Below are positions 24,350 to 33,788 of a stretch of DNA of 64,000 nt, one piece after another. Within the stretch, counting starts at the first letter, position 1, and the number at the start of each line of letters is the position of its first letter. The DNA lies in assembly GCA_035534455.1 (NCBI GenBank), contig DATLRV010000049.1, forward strand, positions 62,001 through 126,000, written 5' to 3'. This stretch comes from JAJYVT01 sp035534455. Its GTDB lineage: Bacteria; Actinomycetota; Acidimicrobiia; Acidimicrobiales; RAAP-2. Position numbers and translations under genes: made by a program. Below the pieces are notes generated by a model. That model was not told the DNA's origin. It worked only from the letters and a program-made list of their open reading frames with translations, and made no database searches.

Positions 24350-26938
24350 GTGGTGACCACGAAGCGGCGAGCGGCGACCAGCCGCACTCGCGCCCGGTCC
24401 GCAGGCGATGGGGGAGGCCGGACGCGCGCCGACGGGCGGCGCAACCCGGGCAAGGCGTCGTCGCGGAGCGGCTCGTCCCGCGCGGGCCGGCGCACCGCCG
24501 CCGGCCCGGCGCAGTCCCCGGCCGTCCCCGGCATCCTGAGCGACCACGGCGCCGACCTGTGGGCCATCGGGCTGGTCACGGTCGGCATCCTGCTCGCCCT
24601 CGCCCTCTACGGCCACGCCGCGGGCGCCGTGGGCCACGGCGTCGACGTCGGCCTCGGCGCGGCGTTCGGGTGGGCCCGGTACCTGCTGCCCCCGTCCTCC
24701 GTCGTGGCGGGGGTCGCCGTGGTGGCGGGACGTCGGCGCCTCCTCAGCGGACGGGCGGGTGCGGGTTCGGCGCTCGCGTTGGTCGCCGTCTCGGGTCTCG
24801 CCGACCTGGCCGGGGGGACGCCAGGCGTGTCGGCCTCCCGGAAGGCACTCGCCGCGGCGGGTGGCGAGCTCGGCGCGCTCACCGGCCGCCCCCTCGCGCA
24901 CGGCCTCGGCACCGCCGGCGCGGTCGTGGTGCTGCTCGCGATCGGCGCGGTCGGCGGGGTCCTCGTGACCGCCGCCCGGCTGAAGAGCCTGGGGCGGCCG
25001 TTCGCCGCGGCGGGCGCCACCCTCCGCCGTGCCGCAGACCGGCCGGTCCGGGTTCGCGATCTCGGCACCGACGTCCCCGCCGACCCGGGGGGCCGCCGTG
25101 GCGACCCGGCGGGCGCCGCGCGGGTCGCAGCCCCGGTGCCGCTCGCCGCGCTGCCCTTCGACCAGGGCGCCGAGGACCTCGACGAGACGGGCCGGACCGG
25201 TGCGCCGGCCGGGCGGACCGAGGCGACGCCGGCGGTCCCCGACGAGGCGGAGGCGTCGGGAGGCCCCCTTGCCGAGCCGGCCGGGCGGCGCGGGCGCACC
25301 CCGGGCATCGGCGCCTCCGGCCCGGCGGCGGGGGAGTGGCACCTGCCGTCGCTCGACCTCCTCGCGCGAGCGAAGGAACAGCGCCTCGACGAGCGGCTGC
25401 TCGATCAGGCGGGCGACGCGCTGGTCGCGGCGCTCGCGGCGCACGGGGTCGAGACCAGGCTCGTGGGCAGGACGGTCGGGCCGACCGTCACCCGTTACGA
25501 GCTGGAGCTCGGACCGGGGGTGAAGGTCGCCCGTGTGACCAGCCTGCATCGCGACATCGCCTACGCGATGGCCTCGCCCGACGTGCGGATCCTCGCCCCG
25601 ATCCCCGGGAAGTCGGCGATCGGCGTGGAGGTCCCGAACCGCCAGCGCCAGCTCGTCGCCCTCGGCGACATCCTCGCGTCCCCCGAGGCGGCGAGGGCCA
25701 GACACCCGCTCGAGGTGGCCCTCGGGCGCGACATCGCCGGGCGCGCGGTCATGGTGAACCTCACCGAGATGCCGCACGTCCTCATCTCGGGCGCGACGGG
25801 CGCGGGCAAGTCCTCGTGCATCAACTCGCTCATCACCTCCGTGCTGATGCGGGCGACTCCCGACGAGGTGCGGCTCATCCTCGTCGACCCCAAGCGCGTC
25901 GAGCTCGGGCAGTACAACGGGCTACCCCACCTCCTCACCCCCGTGGTCGTCGACCCGAAGAAGGCGGCGAACGCGTTGGGCTGGGCGGTGAAGGAGATGG
26001 AGCGCCGCTACGACGTCCTCGCCGAGTGCGGCCTGCGCGACATCGCCGGCTACCACGACGCGCTCGCCCGCGGCGAGCTCGGACCGTCGGGCGGGGCGTC
26101 GGTCGCGTCCCAGGTGGCCGCCGCCGCGGCGCGGGCGCGCGCCGCGGCGCAGCACGACGCCGAGGAGCGAGGAGCCGGGGACGACTCGGGCGCCACGGCG
26201 GAGGGCAGCCACGACGCGTCGTCCGGCGCCGTCGCGGTCGACGAGGCCGGTGCCGAGGAGCTGGGGCCCGAGCCGCTCCCCTTCGTCCTCGTGGTGGTCG
26301 ACGAGCTGAACGACCTCATGATGGTTGCCGCCCGCGACGTCGAGGACTCCGTGTGCCGCATCGCCCAGATGGCGCGGGCGGTCGGGATCCACCTCGTTCT
26401 CGCCACCCAGCGGCCGTCGGTCGATGTGATCACCGGGGTGATCAAGGCGAACATCCCGAGCCGCATGGCGTTCTCGGTCTCCTCCCTCGCCGACAGCCGC
26501 GTCATCCTCGACCAACCGGGCGCGGAGCGGCTCATCGGAAAGGGGGACATGCTCCTTCTGACCGCGTCGTCCAGCGTCCCGCGCCGGCTGCAGGCGCCGT
26601 GGGTGTCCGAGGCCGAGGTCCGGGCGGCGGTCGGGCACTGGCGACGCCAGGGCCGGGTCGCAGAGCCCGTGGTCGGGATCCAGGGGGTGGACGACGGTCG
26701 AACGGGGGGTGCGCCCGCCGGGGACGACGACGAGCTGCTCGAATCGGCCATGGAGCTGGTCGTTCGCTCCCAGCTCGGCTCCACGTCGATGTTGCAGCGC
26801 AAGCTGCGGGTGGGCTTCGCCCGTGCGGGCCGGCTGATGGACCTCCTCGAGCGCCGCGGGGTCGTCGGACCGTCGGAGGGGTCCAAGGCCCGGGCCGTGC
26901 TGATGACGCCCGAGGAACTCGACGCCCGGCCCCGGTAG
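24350..26938 (+). CDS. ftsK: DNA translocase FtsK
   Basis: An 862-residue FtsK/SpoIIIE-type translocase that pumps chromosomal DNA at the division septum. An N-terminal basic region is followed by about four membrane helices (about 65-220), a linker, and the motor. Walker A GATGAGKS is at 481-488 and Walker B VVVDE at about 648-652. A C-terminal winged-helix gamma domain ends the protein (LGSTSMLQRKLRVGFARAGRLMDLLE). Unusual is a roughly 65-residue Ala/Glu/Asp-rich insertion (about 577-642) between Walker A and Walker B. GTG 24350 or the adjacent GTG 24353 could be the start. Confidence 0.95.
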   Translation: MVTTKRRAATSRTRARSAGDGGGRTRADGRRNPGKASSRSGSSRAGRRTAAGPAQSPAVPGILSDHGADLWAIGLVTVGILLALALYGHAAGAVGHGVDVGLGAAFGWARYLLPPSSVVAGVAVVAGRRRLLSGRAGAGSALALVAVSGLADLAGGTPGVSASRKALAAAGGELGALTGRPLAHGLGTAGAVVVLLAIGAVGGVLVTAARLKSLGRPFAAAGATLRRAADRPVRVRDLGTDVPADPGGRRGDPAGAARVAAPVPLAALPFDQGAEDLDETGRTGAPAGRTEATPAVPDEAEASGGPLAEPAGRRGRTPGIGASGPAAGEWHLPSLDLLARAKEQRLDERLLDQAGDALVAALAAHGVETRLVGRTVGPTVTRYELELGPGVKVARVTSLHRDIAYAMASPDVRILAPIPGKSAIGVEVPNRQRQLVALGDILASPEAARARHPLEVALGRDIAGRAVMVNLTEMPHVLISGATGAGKSSCINSLITSVLMRATPDEVRLILVDPKRVELGQYNGLPHLLTPVVVDPKKAANALGWAVKEMERRYDVLAECGLRDIAGYHDALARGELGPSGGASVASQVAAAAARARAAAQHDAEERGAGDDSGATAEGSHDASSGAVAVDEAGAEELGPEPLPFVLVVVDELNDLMMVAARDVEDSVCRIAQMARAVGIHLVLATQRPSVDVITGVIKANIPSRMAFSVSSLADSRVILDQPGAERLIGKGDMLLLTASSSVPRRLQAPWVSEAEVRAAVGHWRRQGRVAEPVVGIQGVDDGRTGGAPAGDDDELLESAMELVVRSQLGSTSMLQRKLRVGFARAGRLMDLLERRGVVGPSEGSKARAVLMTPEELDARPR

Positions 26939-26941
26939 CCT
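26936..26941 (+). promoter_or_regulatory. Likely -10 element (TAGCCT) of the carboxypeptidase gene
   Basis: TAGCCT includes the ftsK stop codon and ends 8 bases before GTG 26950. It matches the other leaderless -10 boxes. Confidence 0.45.
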
Positions 26942-26949
26942 GGGAACCC

Positions 26950-28305
26950 GTGAGCTTGGCGCCACCGTCGAGCCCTCAGCATCTGCGTGACGGGCAGCGA
27001 CACCTGCTCGGCGCTCGCCGAGGCCTCGAACCGGGACGACGGAGCAAGGCCGGCCGCCGGCGCACCCGGCTGTTGCGGACGCTCGTCGCCGTCGCCGCGC
27101 TCGTGGTGCTCCTCGTGTGGCTCACGAGCTCGGGCGCCGGGCTCGTCTCACCTCCCGCGAAGGTGAGGGTCACGGTGATCCTTCCCCGGGTGGCACTGAC
27201 CGGCACCGTGACCGCGGCGGTCGCCGGAGCCGGCGCCGGGACCACGGGCGGCGGCTCGCCGGGCACGGCGGGGCCGCCCGGGCCGGCATTGCCGTGGCCG
27301 ACGACGGGTCAGGCCGCCGTGGACGTGCCCGCCACCGGCTATCGCGCACAGTCCGGCCCCGAGCGCCCCGTCCCGGTCGCCAGCATGACCAAGGTCATGA
27401 CGGCCTACCTCATCCTGGCCGACCACCCGCTCGCCGTCGGCCAGCAGGGTCCCAGCGTCACGATGACCGCGGCGGACGCACAGCAGTTCGGCACCGACAC
27501 GGTCACCGACCAGGCCAACGTCATCCTCGAGGCCGGGGAGGTCCTCACCGAGCACCAGATGCTCGAGGGTCTCCTCGTGCACTCGGCCAACGACCTGGCG
27601 TACGCGCTGGCGTCCTGGGACGCCGGGACCGTGCAGGCGTTCGTGGCCAAGATGAACGCCACCGCCGCGTCGCTCGGGATGCACGACACCCACTTCGCCG
27701 ACTCGAGCGGCTTCCTCCCTGCGTCGGTCTCGACCGCGTCGGACCTCCTCACGGTGGCCGCAGCGGCGATGACCGACCCGGTCTTCGCGCAGATCGTCGC
27801 GATGCCCGCGGTCACGCTGCCGCTCGCCGGGACGGTCGGCTCCTACACCCCCCTCCTCGGTACGACAGGCGTGGTCGGCATCAAGTCGGGGTTCACCGAC
27901 GCTGCCGGCGGCGGGGACCTTCTCGCCTACCGGACGTCGGTCGACGGCCACACACTCGTGTCACTCGCCGCGGTGACGTCCCAGCAGGGCTGGACAGTCC
28001 TCGGCCTCGCCGGCCGGGAGGCGCTCGGTCTCGCAAAGGCGTCGGCCACCGGGATCCGCGCGGTGACCGTCCTCCCGGCGGGCACCGCCGTCGCGCGCGT
28101 CTCCGACGGCTCGCGGTCCGTCGACGCCACCACGGCCGCACCGGTCAGCGTCCTCGCCGGTCCCGGGGACCGTGTGCATCAGGCCGTGCACGTGCGCGCC
28201 CCGTCAGCGGGTGCGGCGCGCGGCACGCAGATCGGCACCGCGACCGTCGTCCTCGCGGGCCAGCGGATCACCGTGCCGGTGCGGCTCGCGGCGCGTCTGG
28301 GTTGA
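26950..28305 (+). CDS. D-alanyl-D-alanine carboxypeptidase (S11 family)
   Basis: A 451-residue penicillin-binding-protein-like enzyme that trims the terminal D-Ala of peptidoglycan stem peptides outside the membrane. A basic N-terminus and one membrane helix (LLRTLVAVAALVVLLVWL, about 40-58) act as a signal anchor. The S11 motifs are SxxK (SMTK near 143-146), SxN (SAN near 215-217) and KSG (GIKSGFT near 313-318) in place of the commoner KTG. A C-terminal domain of about 100 residues follows. GTG 26950 follows a -10 box. It is followed by thrB. Confidence 0.9.
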   Translation: MSLAPPSSPQHLRDGQRHLLGARRGLEPGRRSKAGRRRTRLLRTLVAVAALVVLLVWLTSSGAGLVSPPAKVRVTVILPRVALTGTVTAAVAGAGAGTTGGGSPGTAGPPGPALPWPTTGQAAVDVPATGYRAQSGPERPVPVASMTKVMTAYLILADHPLAVGQQGPSVTMTAADAQQFGTDTVTDQANVILEAGEVLTEHQMLEGLLVHSANDLAYALASWDAGTVQAFVAKMNATAASLGMHDTHFADSSGFLPASVSTASDLLTVAAAAMTDPVFAQIVAMPAVTLPLAGTVGSYTPLLGTTGVVGIKSGFTDAAGGGDLLAYRTSVDGHTLVSLAAVTSQQGWTVLGLAGREALGLAKASATGIRAVTVLPAGTAVARVSDGSRSVDATTAAPVSVLAGPGDRVHQAVHVRAPSAGAARGTQIGTATVVLAGQRITVPVRLAARLG

Positions 28306-28319
28306 CGGGCGGTCGGACG

Positions 28320-29204
28320 GTGCGCGCCCGCGCCCCCGCGTCGGCGGCCAACCTCGGCCCGGGGCTCGACGTCCTCGCGGTCGCACTCGACCTCTACGTC
28401 GAGGTGGACGTCGAACCGTCGGACCGCCTGCAAGTGTCGAGCTCGGGGGAGGGCTCGGACCTGCCGGCCGACGCCTCGCACCTCGCGGCCCGCGTCGCCG
28501 TCGCCGTGTGCGGCCACGACCGCCTCGCGATCCGGGTGCGCTCCGAGGTGCCCGTCGCGCGCGGCCTGGGGTCCTCCGCCGCGATCGCCGTGGCCGCGGC
28601 CGCCGCGTCGGGCGCGACCGATCCGCTCGCGGTCGCAGCGCGCGCCGAGGGGCACGCCGACAACGCGGCCGCCGCCTCTGCCGGGGGTCTGGTCGCGGTC
28701 AGCGCGCTCGACGAGGGCTGGCGGGTGTCGAGCCTGCCGCTCGACCCGGGACTCGCGTTCGTCGCGCTCGTCCCGGATCATCCGCTCGAGACGGCGCGCG
28801 CCCGTGCGGCGCTCCCCGCACGGATCCCCCGCGCCGACGCGGTCTTCAACCTTGGCCGGCTCGCTCTGCTCCTCGACGGCCTGGCCGACGCCCGGAAGCT
28901 CGTCCCCGCCGCGACCGCCGACCGGTTGCACCAGCCGCCCCGGACCCCGCTGTTCCCCGAGGCGCCGCGGCTGCTCGCTGCGCTCGAAGCGGGCGGGGCG
29001 CGCGCCGCGTGCTGGTCGGGCGCGGGACCGACGCTGCTCGGGATCTGCCTGGCGCCCGAGGCGCAGGGCGTCGCCGCGTCGGGCCGCGCGGCGCTCGCGG
29101 ACGCCGGCGTGGCGGGGCGCGTACTGGTGCTGCATGCGGACACCGGCGGCGTCGTCGTCGACGGCGGCCGCGAGGACGCCGGGGCCGGCGACCCCCCGGC
29201 GTAG
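28320..29204 (+). CDS. thrB: Homoserine kinase
   Basis: A 294-residue GHMP kinase that phosphorylates homoserine for threonine synthesis. Typical motifs are APASAANLGPGLDVLA at the N-terminus, the ATP loop PVARGLGSSAA (about 79-89), EGHADNAAAA and SGAGPTLLG near the C-terminus. GTG 28320 gives the usual MRxRxPASxANLGPG start; a TTG at 28302 overlaps the previous stop and is an alternative. Threonine and lysine share aspartate semialdehyde as precursor, so its place among dap genes is consistent. Confidence 0.93.
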   Translation: MRARAPASAANLGPGLDVLAVALDLYVEVDVEPSDRLQVSSSGEGSDLPADASHLAARVAVAVCGHDRLAIRVRSEVPVARGLGSSAAIAVAAAAASGATDPLAVAARAEGHADNAAAASAGGLVAVSALDEGWRVSSLPLDPGLAFVALVPDHPLETARARAALPARIPRADAVFNLGRLALLLDGLADARKLVPAATADRLHQPPRTPLFPEAPRLLAALEAGGARAACWSGAGPTLLGICLAPEAQGVAASGRAALADAGVAGRVLVLHADTGGVVVDGGREDAGAGDPPA

Positions 29205-29207
29205 ACT
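29202..29207 (+). promoter_or_regulatory. Likely -10 element (TAGACT) of miaB
   Basis: TAGACT contains the thrB stop and ends 6 bases before GTG 29214, with no Shine-Dalgarno between. Confidence 0.5.
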
Positions 29208-29213
29208 CGGGCG

Positions 29214-30602
29214 GTGAGCCGGAAGTTCCTCGTCCGCACGTTCGGGTGCCAGATGAACGAGCACGACTCGGAGCGCCTCGCAGGGCTGCTCGCGGCCGAG
29301 GGGATGGAGCCGGCCGAGGGCCTCGAGGACGCAGACCTCGTGGTCTTCAACACCTGCTGCATCCGGGAGAACGCGGACAACAGGCTCTATGGCCACCTCG
29401 GGCACCTGAAGACGCTGCGCCAGCGACGGCCGGACCTTCAGATCGCCGTCGGGGGCTGCCTCGCCCAGAAGGACCGCGAGCTCGTCCGGGAGAAGGCACC
29501 CCACGTCGACGTCGTGTTCGGGACGCACAATCTCGCCCAGGCGCCCGAGCTGCTCCGCCGGGCCGCCAGGGAAGGGCCGCTCGTGGAGGTCCTCGACGCA
29601 CCCGACCCCGCCCTCGTCGACCACGCCCCCGCGCTCTCCGCGGCGCGCGAGCTGCCCTACGCGGCGTGGGTCACCATCCAGACCGGCTGTGACAACTCGT
29701 GCGCCTTCTGCATCGTCCCGTCAGTGCGCGGCCCCGAGGTGAGCCGGCCGGTGGCCGACCTCGTCGACGAGGTCGGCGCGCTCGCGCGACGCGGGGTCGT
29801 GGAAGTGACGCTCCTCGGCCAGAACGTCAACTCCTACGGCCGCGATCTCACGCGCCGGCGCCCGCTCTTCGCCGAGCTCCTCCGCAAGGTCGGTGCGGTG
29901 GACGGGGTGCGCAGGGTCCGCTTCACGAGCCCGCACCCCAAGGATCTCCGCCCCGAGACGATCGCCGCGATGGCCGAGGTCGACGCGGTCTGCGAGCAGC
30001 TCCACCTGCCCCTCCAGTCGGGGAGCGACCGCGTGCTCGCCGCGATGCGGCGCGGGTACACCGCAGAGCGCTACCTCACCCGGCTCGCCGCGGCGCGGGC
30101 TGCGGTGACAGACCTCGCGGTGACGACCGACATCATCGTGGGGTTCCCCGGGGAGACGGACGACGACTTCACCGAGACGCTCGCGGTGGCGGCGGAGGCG
30201 CAGTACGACAGCGCGTACACGTTCATCTTCTCGCCGCGCCCGGGCACGCGGGCCGCAGACATGGGCGACGCCTTCGTCCCGCCCGAGGTCGTGGCCGAGC
30301 GCTTCGAGCAGCTGCGCCAGGTCGTCGAGCGCGCCGCCCTCCGGCGCAACCAGGCGCGCGTGGGTCGGACCGAAGAGGTGCTCGTCGAGGGACCGAGCCG
30401 CCGTGACCCGGCGGTCCTCACCGGCCGCACCCGCCAGGGCAAGCTCGTGCACTTCGCGCCCGACCCCGTCGCGGAGGTCTCGCCTGGCGCGTTCTGCGAC
30501 GTCGAGGTGACCGGCGCCGCGCCCCACCATCTCGTCGGCGCCCTCGTGCGGCGGACGGCCGCCCCCGCGCACCGCCGCCGGATCCCGGTCACCGCCGCTT
30601 GA
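29214..30602 (+). CDS. miaB: tRNA-2-methylthio-N6-dimethylallyladenosine synthase
   Basis: A 462-residue radical-SAM methylthiotransferase acting on i6A37 in tRNA. The N-terminal UPF0004 domain binds one cluster through Cys12 (FGCQMN), Cys48 (FNTC) and Cys82 (VGGCLAQ). The radical-SAM cluster is bound by Cys159, Cys163 and Cys166 (CDNSCAFC). A TRAM domain occupies about 370-440. Its substrate is made by MiaA, whose gene overlaps by four bases (TTGA). GTG 29214 directly follows a -10 box. Confidence 0.96.
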   Translation: MSRKFLVRTFGCQMNEHDSERLAGLLAAEGMEPAEGLEDADLVVFNTCCIRENADNRLYGHLGHLKTLRQRRPDLQIAVGGCLAQKDRELVREKAPHVDVVFGTHNLAQAPELLRRAAREGPLVEVLDAPDPALVDHAPALSAARELPYAAWVTIQTGCDNSCAFCIVPSVRGPEVSRPVADLVDEVGALARRGVVEVTLLGQNVNSYGRDLTRRRPLFAELLRKVGAVDGVRRVRFTSPHPKDLRPETIAAMAEVDAVCEQLHLPLQSGSDRVLAAMRRGYTAERYLTRLAAARAAVTDLAVTTDIIVGFPGETDDDFTETLAVAAEAQYDSAYTFIFSPRPGTRAADMGDAFVPPEVVAERFEQLRQVVERAALRRNQARVGRTEEVLVEGPSRRDPAVLTGRTRQGKLVHFAPDPVAEVSPGAFCDVEVTGAAPHHLVGALVRRTAAPAHRRRIPVTAA

Positions 30603-31555
30603 GCGCGCCGGCCGTCGCCCTGGTGGGGACCACGGCGTCCGGCAAGTCCTCGCTCGCGATGTCCGTGGCACGGCGCCACGGCGACGTCGAGCTCGTCTGC
30701 GTCGACTCGATGACCGTCTACCGCGGCATGGACATCGGCACGGCGAAGCCCTCGCAGCAGGACCGCGCGGAGGTGCCGCACCACCTCCTCGACCTCGTGG
30801 ACCCTGGTGAGGAGTTCGCTCTGCGCGAGTTCCAGTGCCGGGCTGTCGCCGCTCGTGCCGACATCGCCCGCCGGGGTCGGCGTGCCCTCTTCGTGGGTGG
30901 CACCGGGCTCTACTTGCGCGCGGCCGTGGACGGCCTCGACATCCCGGCGCGCTATCCCGAGGTCCGCGCCGCGCTCGAGCGCGACGCACGGACGCCCGGA
31001 GGCCTGGCCGCGCTGCACGCACGGCTCGCCGCGCTGGACCCGGTCGCCGCGTCGCGCACCACGGAGTCGAACGGCCGGCGCATCGTCCGCGCGCTCGAGG
31101 TCACGCTCGGGTCGGGCCGTCCGTTCTCCGCGTACGGGCCTGGGCTGACCGCGTACCCCCCCACCGATGTCGTGCTCGTCGGCCTTCCCTTCGTCCCCGA
31201 CGTCGTCAACCGGCGCATCGAAGAGCGGTTCACCCGCTGGGTCGCCGAAGGATTGGTCGACGAGGTGCGGCGGCTCTCCTCGGGGCCCGGCGGACTGTCA
31301 CGCACCGCGCGCCAGGCGCTCGGCTACAAGGAGCTGCTCGCCCACGTCGAGAACGGCGCGCCGCTCGAGGAGTGCGTACGCGAGGCGGTCGCGCGGACCC
31401 GCGCGTCGGCGCGACGGCAGTGGTCGTGGTTCCGGCGGGACCCGCGGGTCCACTGGGTCCGCGACGACGAGGACCCCGAGGACGTGCTGCTCGCGGCGCT
31501 CGCCGGCGGGCTCGCCGGAGGGTGCACGGCCGGCGAACCGGCGGTGCGAGACTGA
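30599..31555 (+). CDS. miaA: tRNA dimethylallyltransferase
   Basis: A 318-residue MiaA that transfers a dimethylallyl group to A37 of tRNAs reading UNN codons. The P-loop is GTTASGKS at 10-17, then DSMTVYRGMDIGTAKP (about 36-51), PHHLLDLVDP and GGTGLYLRA. It starts with TTG 30599 overlapping the miaB stop, so the two modification enzymes are translationally coupled. The C-terminal RQWSWFRRDPRVHWV matches family ends. Confidence 0.95.
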   Translation: MSAPAVALVGTTASGKSSLAMSVARRHGDVELVCVDSMTVYRGMDIGTAKPSQQDRAEVPHHLLDLVDPGEEFALREFQCRAVAARADIARRGRRALFVGGTGLYLRAAVDGLDIPARYPEVRAALERDARTPGGLAALHARLAALDPVAASRTTESNGRRIVRALEVTLGSGRPFSAYGPGLTAYPPTDVVLVGLPFVPDVVNRRIEERFTRWVAEGLVDEVRRLSSGPGGLSRTARQALGYKELLAHVENGAPLEECVREAVARTRASARRQWSWFRRDPRVHWVRDDEDPEDVLLAALAGGLAGGCTAGEPAVRD

Positions 31556-31560
31556 AGGCG

Positions 31561-32499
31561 ATGGCCCAGGTCGCTGCAGCCCGCCCGACGACGACGCAGC
31601 GGCGCGCCGCGGGTGGCGACGCGGTCAAGATGGTGAAGCTCGAGGCGGCCGGGAACGACTTCCTCGTCCTCCTCGTCCCCGCTCCTGGCGGTGGACCGGT
31701 TCCGTTCGGCCCCGTCCGGGTGCGCGCGGTGTGCGACCGGCGACGCGGCGTCGGCGCCGACGGCGTCCTCATCGGGCGGCCGGGCGGCGGCGCCGGCAGC
31801 GAGGCCGTCGACCTCGAGATGCAGCTGTACAACGCGGACGGGTCGGAGGCGGAGATGAGCGGGAACGGCATCCGCTGCCTCGTCCACGCAGCCGTGCGTG
31901 CGGGGATGGTGACGGCGGGCGTCGTGCGGGTCGCGACCGCCGCGGGTCTCCGCACGGTCGCCTACGAGCCCGGGACCGACCGACCGGGCGCCGCCACCGA
32001 GGTGTGGGCGCGGGTCGACATGGGGCGTGTGCGTCTCGGCCCAGAGGTCGCGAGCCCCCTGGCGGGAACGAGGGCGCGCCTCGCCGACGTCGGCAACCCC
32101 CACCTGGTGGCGATCGGCGACGTCGCGCTCGAAGAGGTGGACCTCGGGTCCCTCGCCGCAGCTGCTGCCGACGCCGTGGGGGCGCCGGTGAACCTGGAGG
32201 TCGTGCGACCCGGGCGGGACGGCGCGGACCTCGCGTTGCGCGTCTTCGAGCGGGGCGTGGGCGAGACGCTCTCCTGCGGCACGGGGAGCTGTGCCGCAGC
32301 GGCGGTGGCGCGGGACTATCGCATGGTGGGCGACGTCGTGACGGTGGACAACCCCGGCGGACGTCTCGAGGTCCGCCTCGGCGCGGGCGAGCGCCCGGAC
32401 GCGGTGGTCGACGGGGTCGAGCTCGGCGGCCCGGTACGCACGATTGCGGACGTGGAGGTCGACGCCGCGTTCTTCGGGGCGGCGGGAGAGGACGGATGA
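31561..32499 (+). CDS. dapF: Diaminopimelate epimerase
   Basis: A 312-residue DapF that converts LL- to meso-diaminopimelate. The two active-site cysteines are Cys106 (MSGNGIRC) and Cys239 (ETLSCGTGSC). ATG 31561 gives a 23-residue extension before MVKLEAAGNDF; ATG 31630 would give the shorter, more usual start, and neither has a strong Shine-Dalgarno. The stop overlaps the hflX start (ATGA). It lies in the miaB-miaA-dapF-hflX order seen in mycobacteria. Confidence 0.94.
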   Translation: MAQVAAARPTTTQRRAAGGDAVKMVKLEAAGNDFLVLLVPAPGGGPVPFGPVRVRAVCDRRRGVGADGVLIGRPGGGAGSEAVDLEMQLYNADGSEAEMSGNGIRCLVHAAVRAGMVTAGVVRVATAAGLRTVAYEPGTDRPGAATEVWARVDMGRVRLGPEVASPLAGTRARLADVGNPHLVAIGDVALEEVDLGSLAAAAADAVGAPVNLEVVRPGRDGADLALRVFERGVGETLSCGTGSCAAAAVARDYRMVGDVVTVDNPGGRLEVRLGAGERPDAVVDGVELGGPVRTIADVEVDAAFFGAAGEDG

Positions 32500-33788
32500 C
32501 CACGCACCTGCCGGGCACCCTCATCACGCGGGAGTTCCGCGAGCGCATCGTGCTCGTCGGCGTCGTGTCCCCGGGTGCCGGGCCCGAAGAGGTGGAGGCG
32601 AACCTGGACGAGCTCGCGCTGCTGGTGGACACCGCGGGCGCGGACGTCGCGGCGCGCACCGTCCAGCGCCGCAACAGACCGGACCCCGCGACGTACGTGG
32701 GCCGCGGCAAGGCGCACGAGATCGCCGAGCTCGCCGAACAGGTGGACGCCGACACGGTCGTCTTCGACGACGAGCTCTCGCCGGCCCAGCAGCGCAACCT
32801 GGAGAAGCTGTTCGGCCGGACGGCGATCGACCGCACCGCGGTGATCCTCGACATCTTCGCCCAGAACGCGAGGAGCCCGGAGGGCAGGGCGCAGGTGGAG
32901 CTCGCCCTCCTCAGGTACCGGCTGCCGCGCCTGCGCGGGCGTGGCCGGGCGTTGAGCCAGCAGACGGGCGGTATCGGCCAGCGCGGCGGGCCCGGCGAGA
33001 CCCAGCTCGAGGTCGACCGTCGCCGGCTGGTTCGGCGCATGCACCGCGTCGAGGCCGACCTGCGCGAGGTCGATCGCACCCGCCAGCTGCAGCGCCGTTC
33101 GAGGACGCGCGGCCGCCTCCGCGAGGTCGCCCTGGTCGGGTACACGAACGCCGGCAAGTCCACCCTCCTCAACCGCCTCACCGATGCCGAGGTCCCCGTC
33201 GAGGACCGCCTCTTCGTCACTTTGGACCCGAGGACCCGTCAGCTCGTCCTCCCCGGTGGCGAGACCGTGCTCGTGACCGACACCGTCGGGTTCGTGCGCA
33301 AGCTCCCCCACGAGCTCGTCGAGGCGTTCCGCTCGACCCTCGACTCGGTCCGACTCGCAGACCTCCTGGTCCACGTCGTCGACGGGGCGGCGGGGGACCC
33401 CGAAGGGCAGATCGAGGCGGTCCGCACCGTGCTCGACGAGATCGGGGCGAGCGTCGTGCCCGAGCTGCTCGTCGTGAACAAGGCGGATCGCAGCCCCGAG
33501 GCCGCCCGCCTTGCGGCGAAGACCGACGGTGCCGTCTGGATCTCGGCGGCCACGGGGGAGGGCACCGACGCGCTCCTCCGTGCCCTCGGCGATCGCCTGC
33601 GGATGTCCGACCGGCTGGTCGAGCTCGCCATTCCCTGGGCACGCGGCGACGTGCTGGCCGCGGTCCACCGCGAGGGCGAGGTCGTCGAGCAGGAGGACCT
33701 CGACGACGGCGCCCGGGTGCACGTGGTGCTCGACGACGCGGGCCGGGCCCGCTTCTCCGAGTTCGTGGTGCGGGCGGCATCGTCGTGA
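32496..33788 (+). CDS. hflX: GTPase HflX
   Basis: A 430-residue ribosome-associated GTPase that splits stalled 70S ribosomes. The N-terminal HflX domain includes RPDPATYVGRGKAHEI and the loop QQTGGIGQRGGPGETQLE. The G domain has the P-loop GYTNAGKS at 215-222, DTVGFVRKLPHELVEAF (G3 and after) and NKAD. It overlaps dapF upstream and the aminotransferase downstream (GTGA). Confidence 0.95.
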   Translation: MTTHLPGTLITREFRERIVLVGVVSPGAGPEEVEANLDELALLVDTAGADVAARTVQRRNRPDPATYVGRGKAHEIAELAEQVDADTVVFDDELSPAQQRNLEKLFGRTAIDRTAVILDIFAQNARSPEGRAQVELALLRYRLPRLRGRGRALSQQTGGIGQRGGPGETQLEVDRRRLVRRMHRVEADLREVDRTRQLQRRSRTRGRLREVALVGYTNAGKSTLLNRLTDAEVPVEDRLFVTLDPRTRQLVLPGGETVLVTDTVGFVRKLPHELVEAFRSTLDSVRLADLLVHVVDGAAGDPEGQIEAVRTVLDEIGASVVPELLVVNKADRSPEAARLAAKTDGAVWISAATGEGTDALLRALGDRLRMSDRLVELAIPWARGDVLAAVHREGEVVEQEDLDDGARVHVVLDDAGRARFSEFVVRAASS

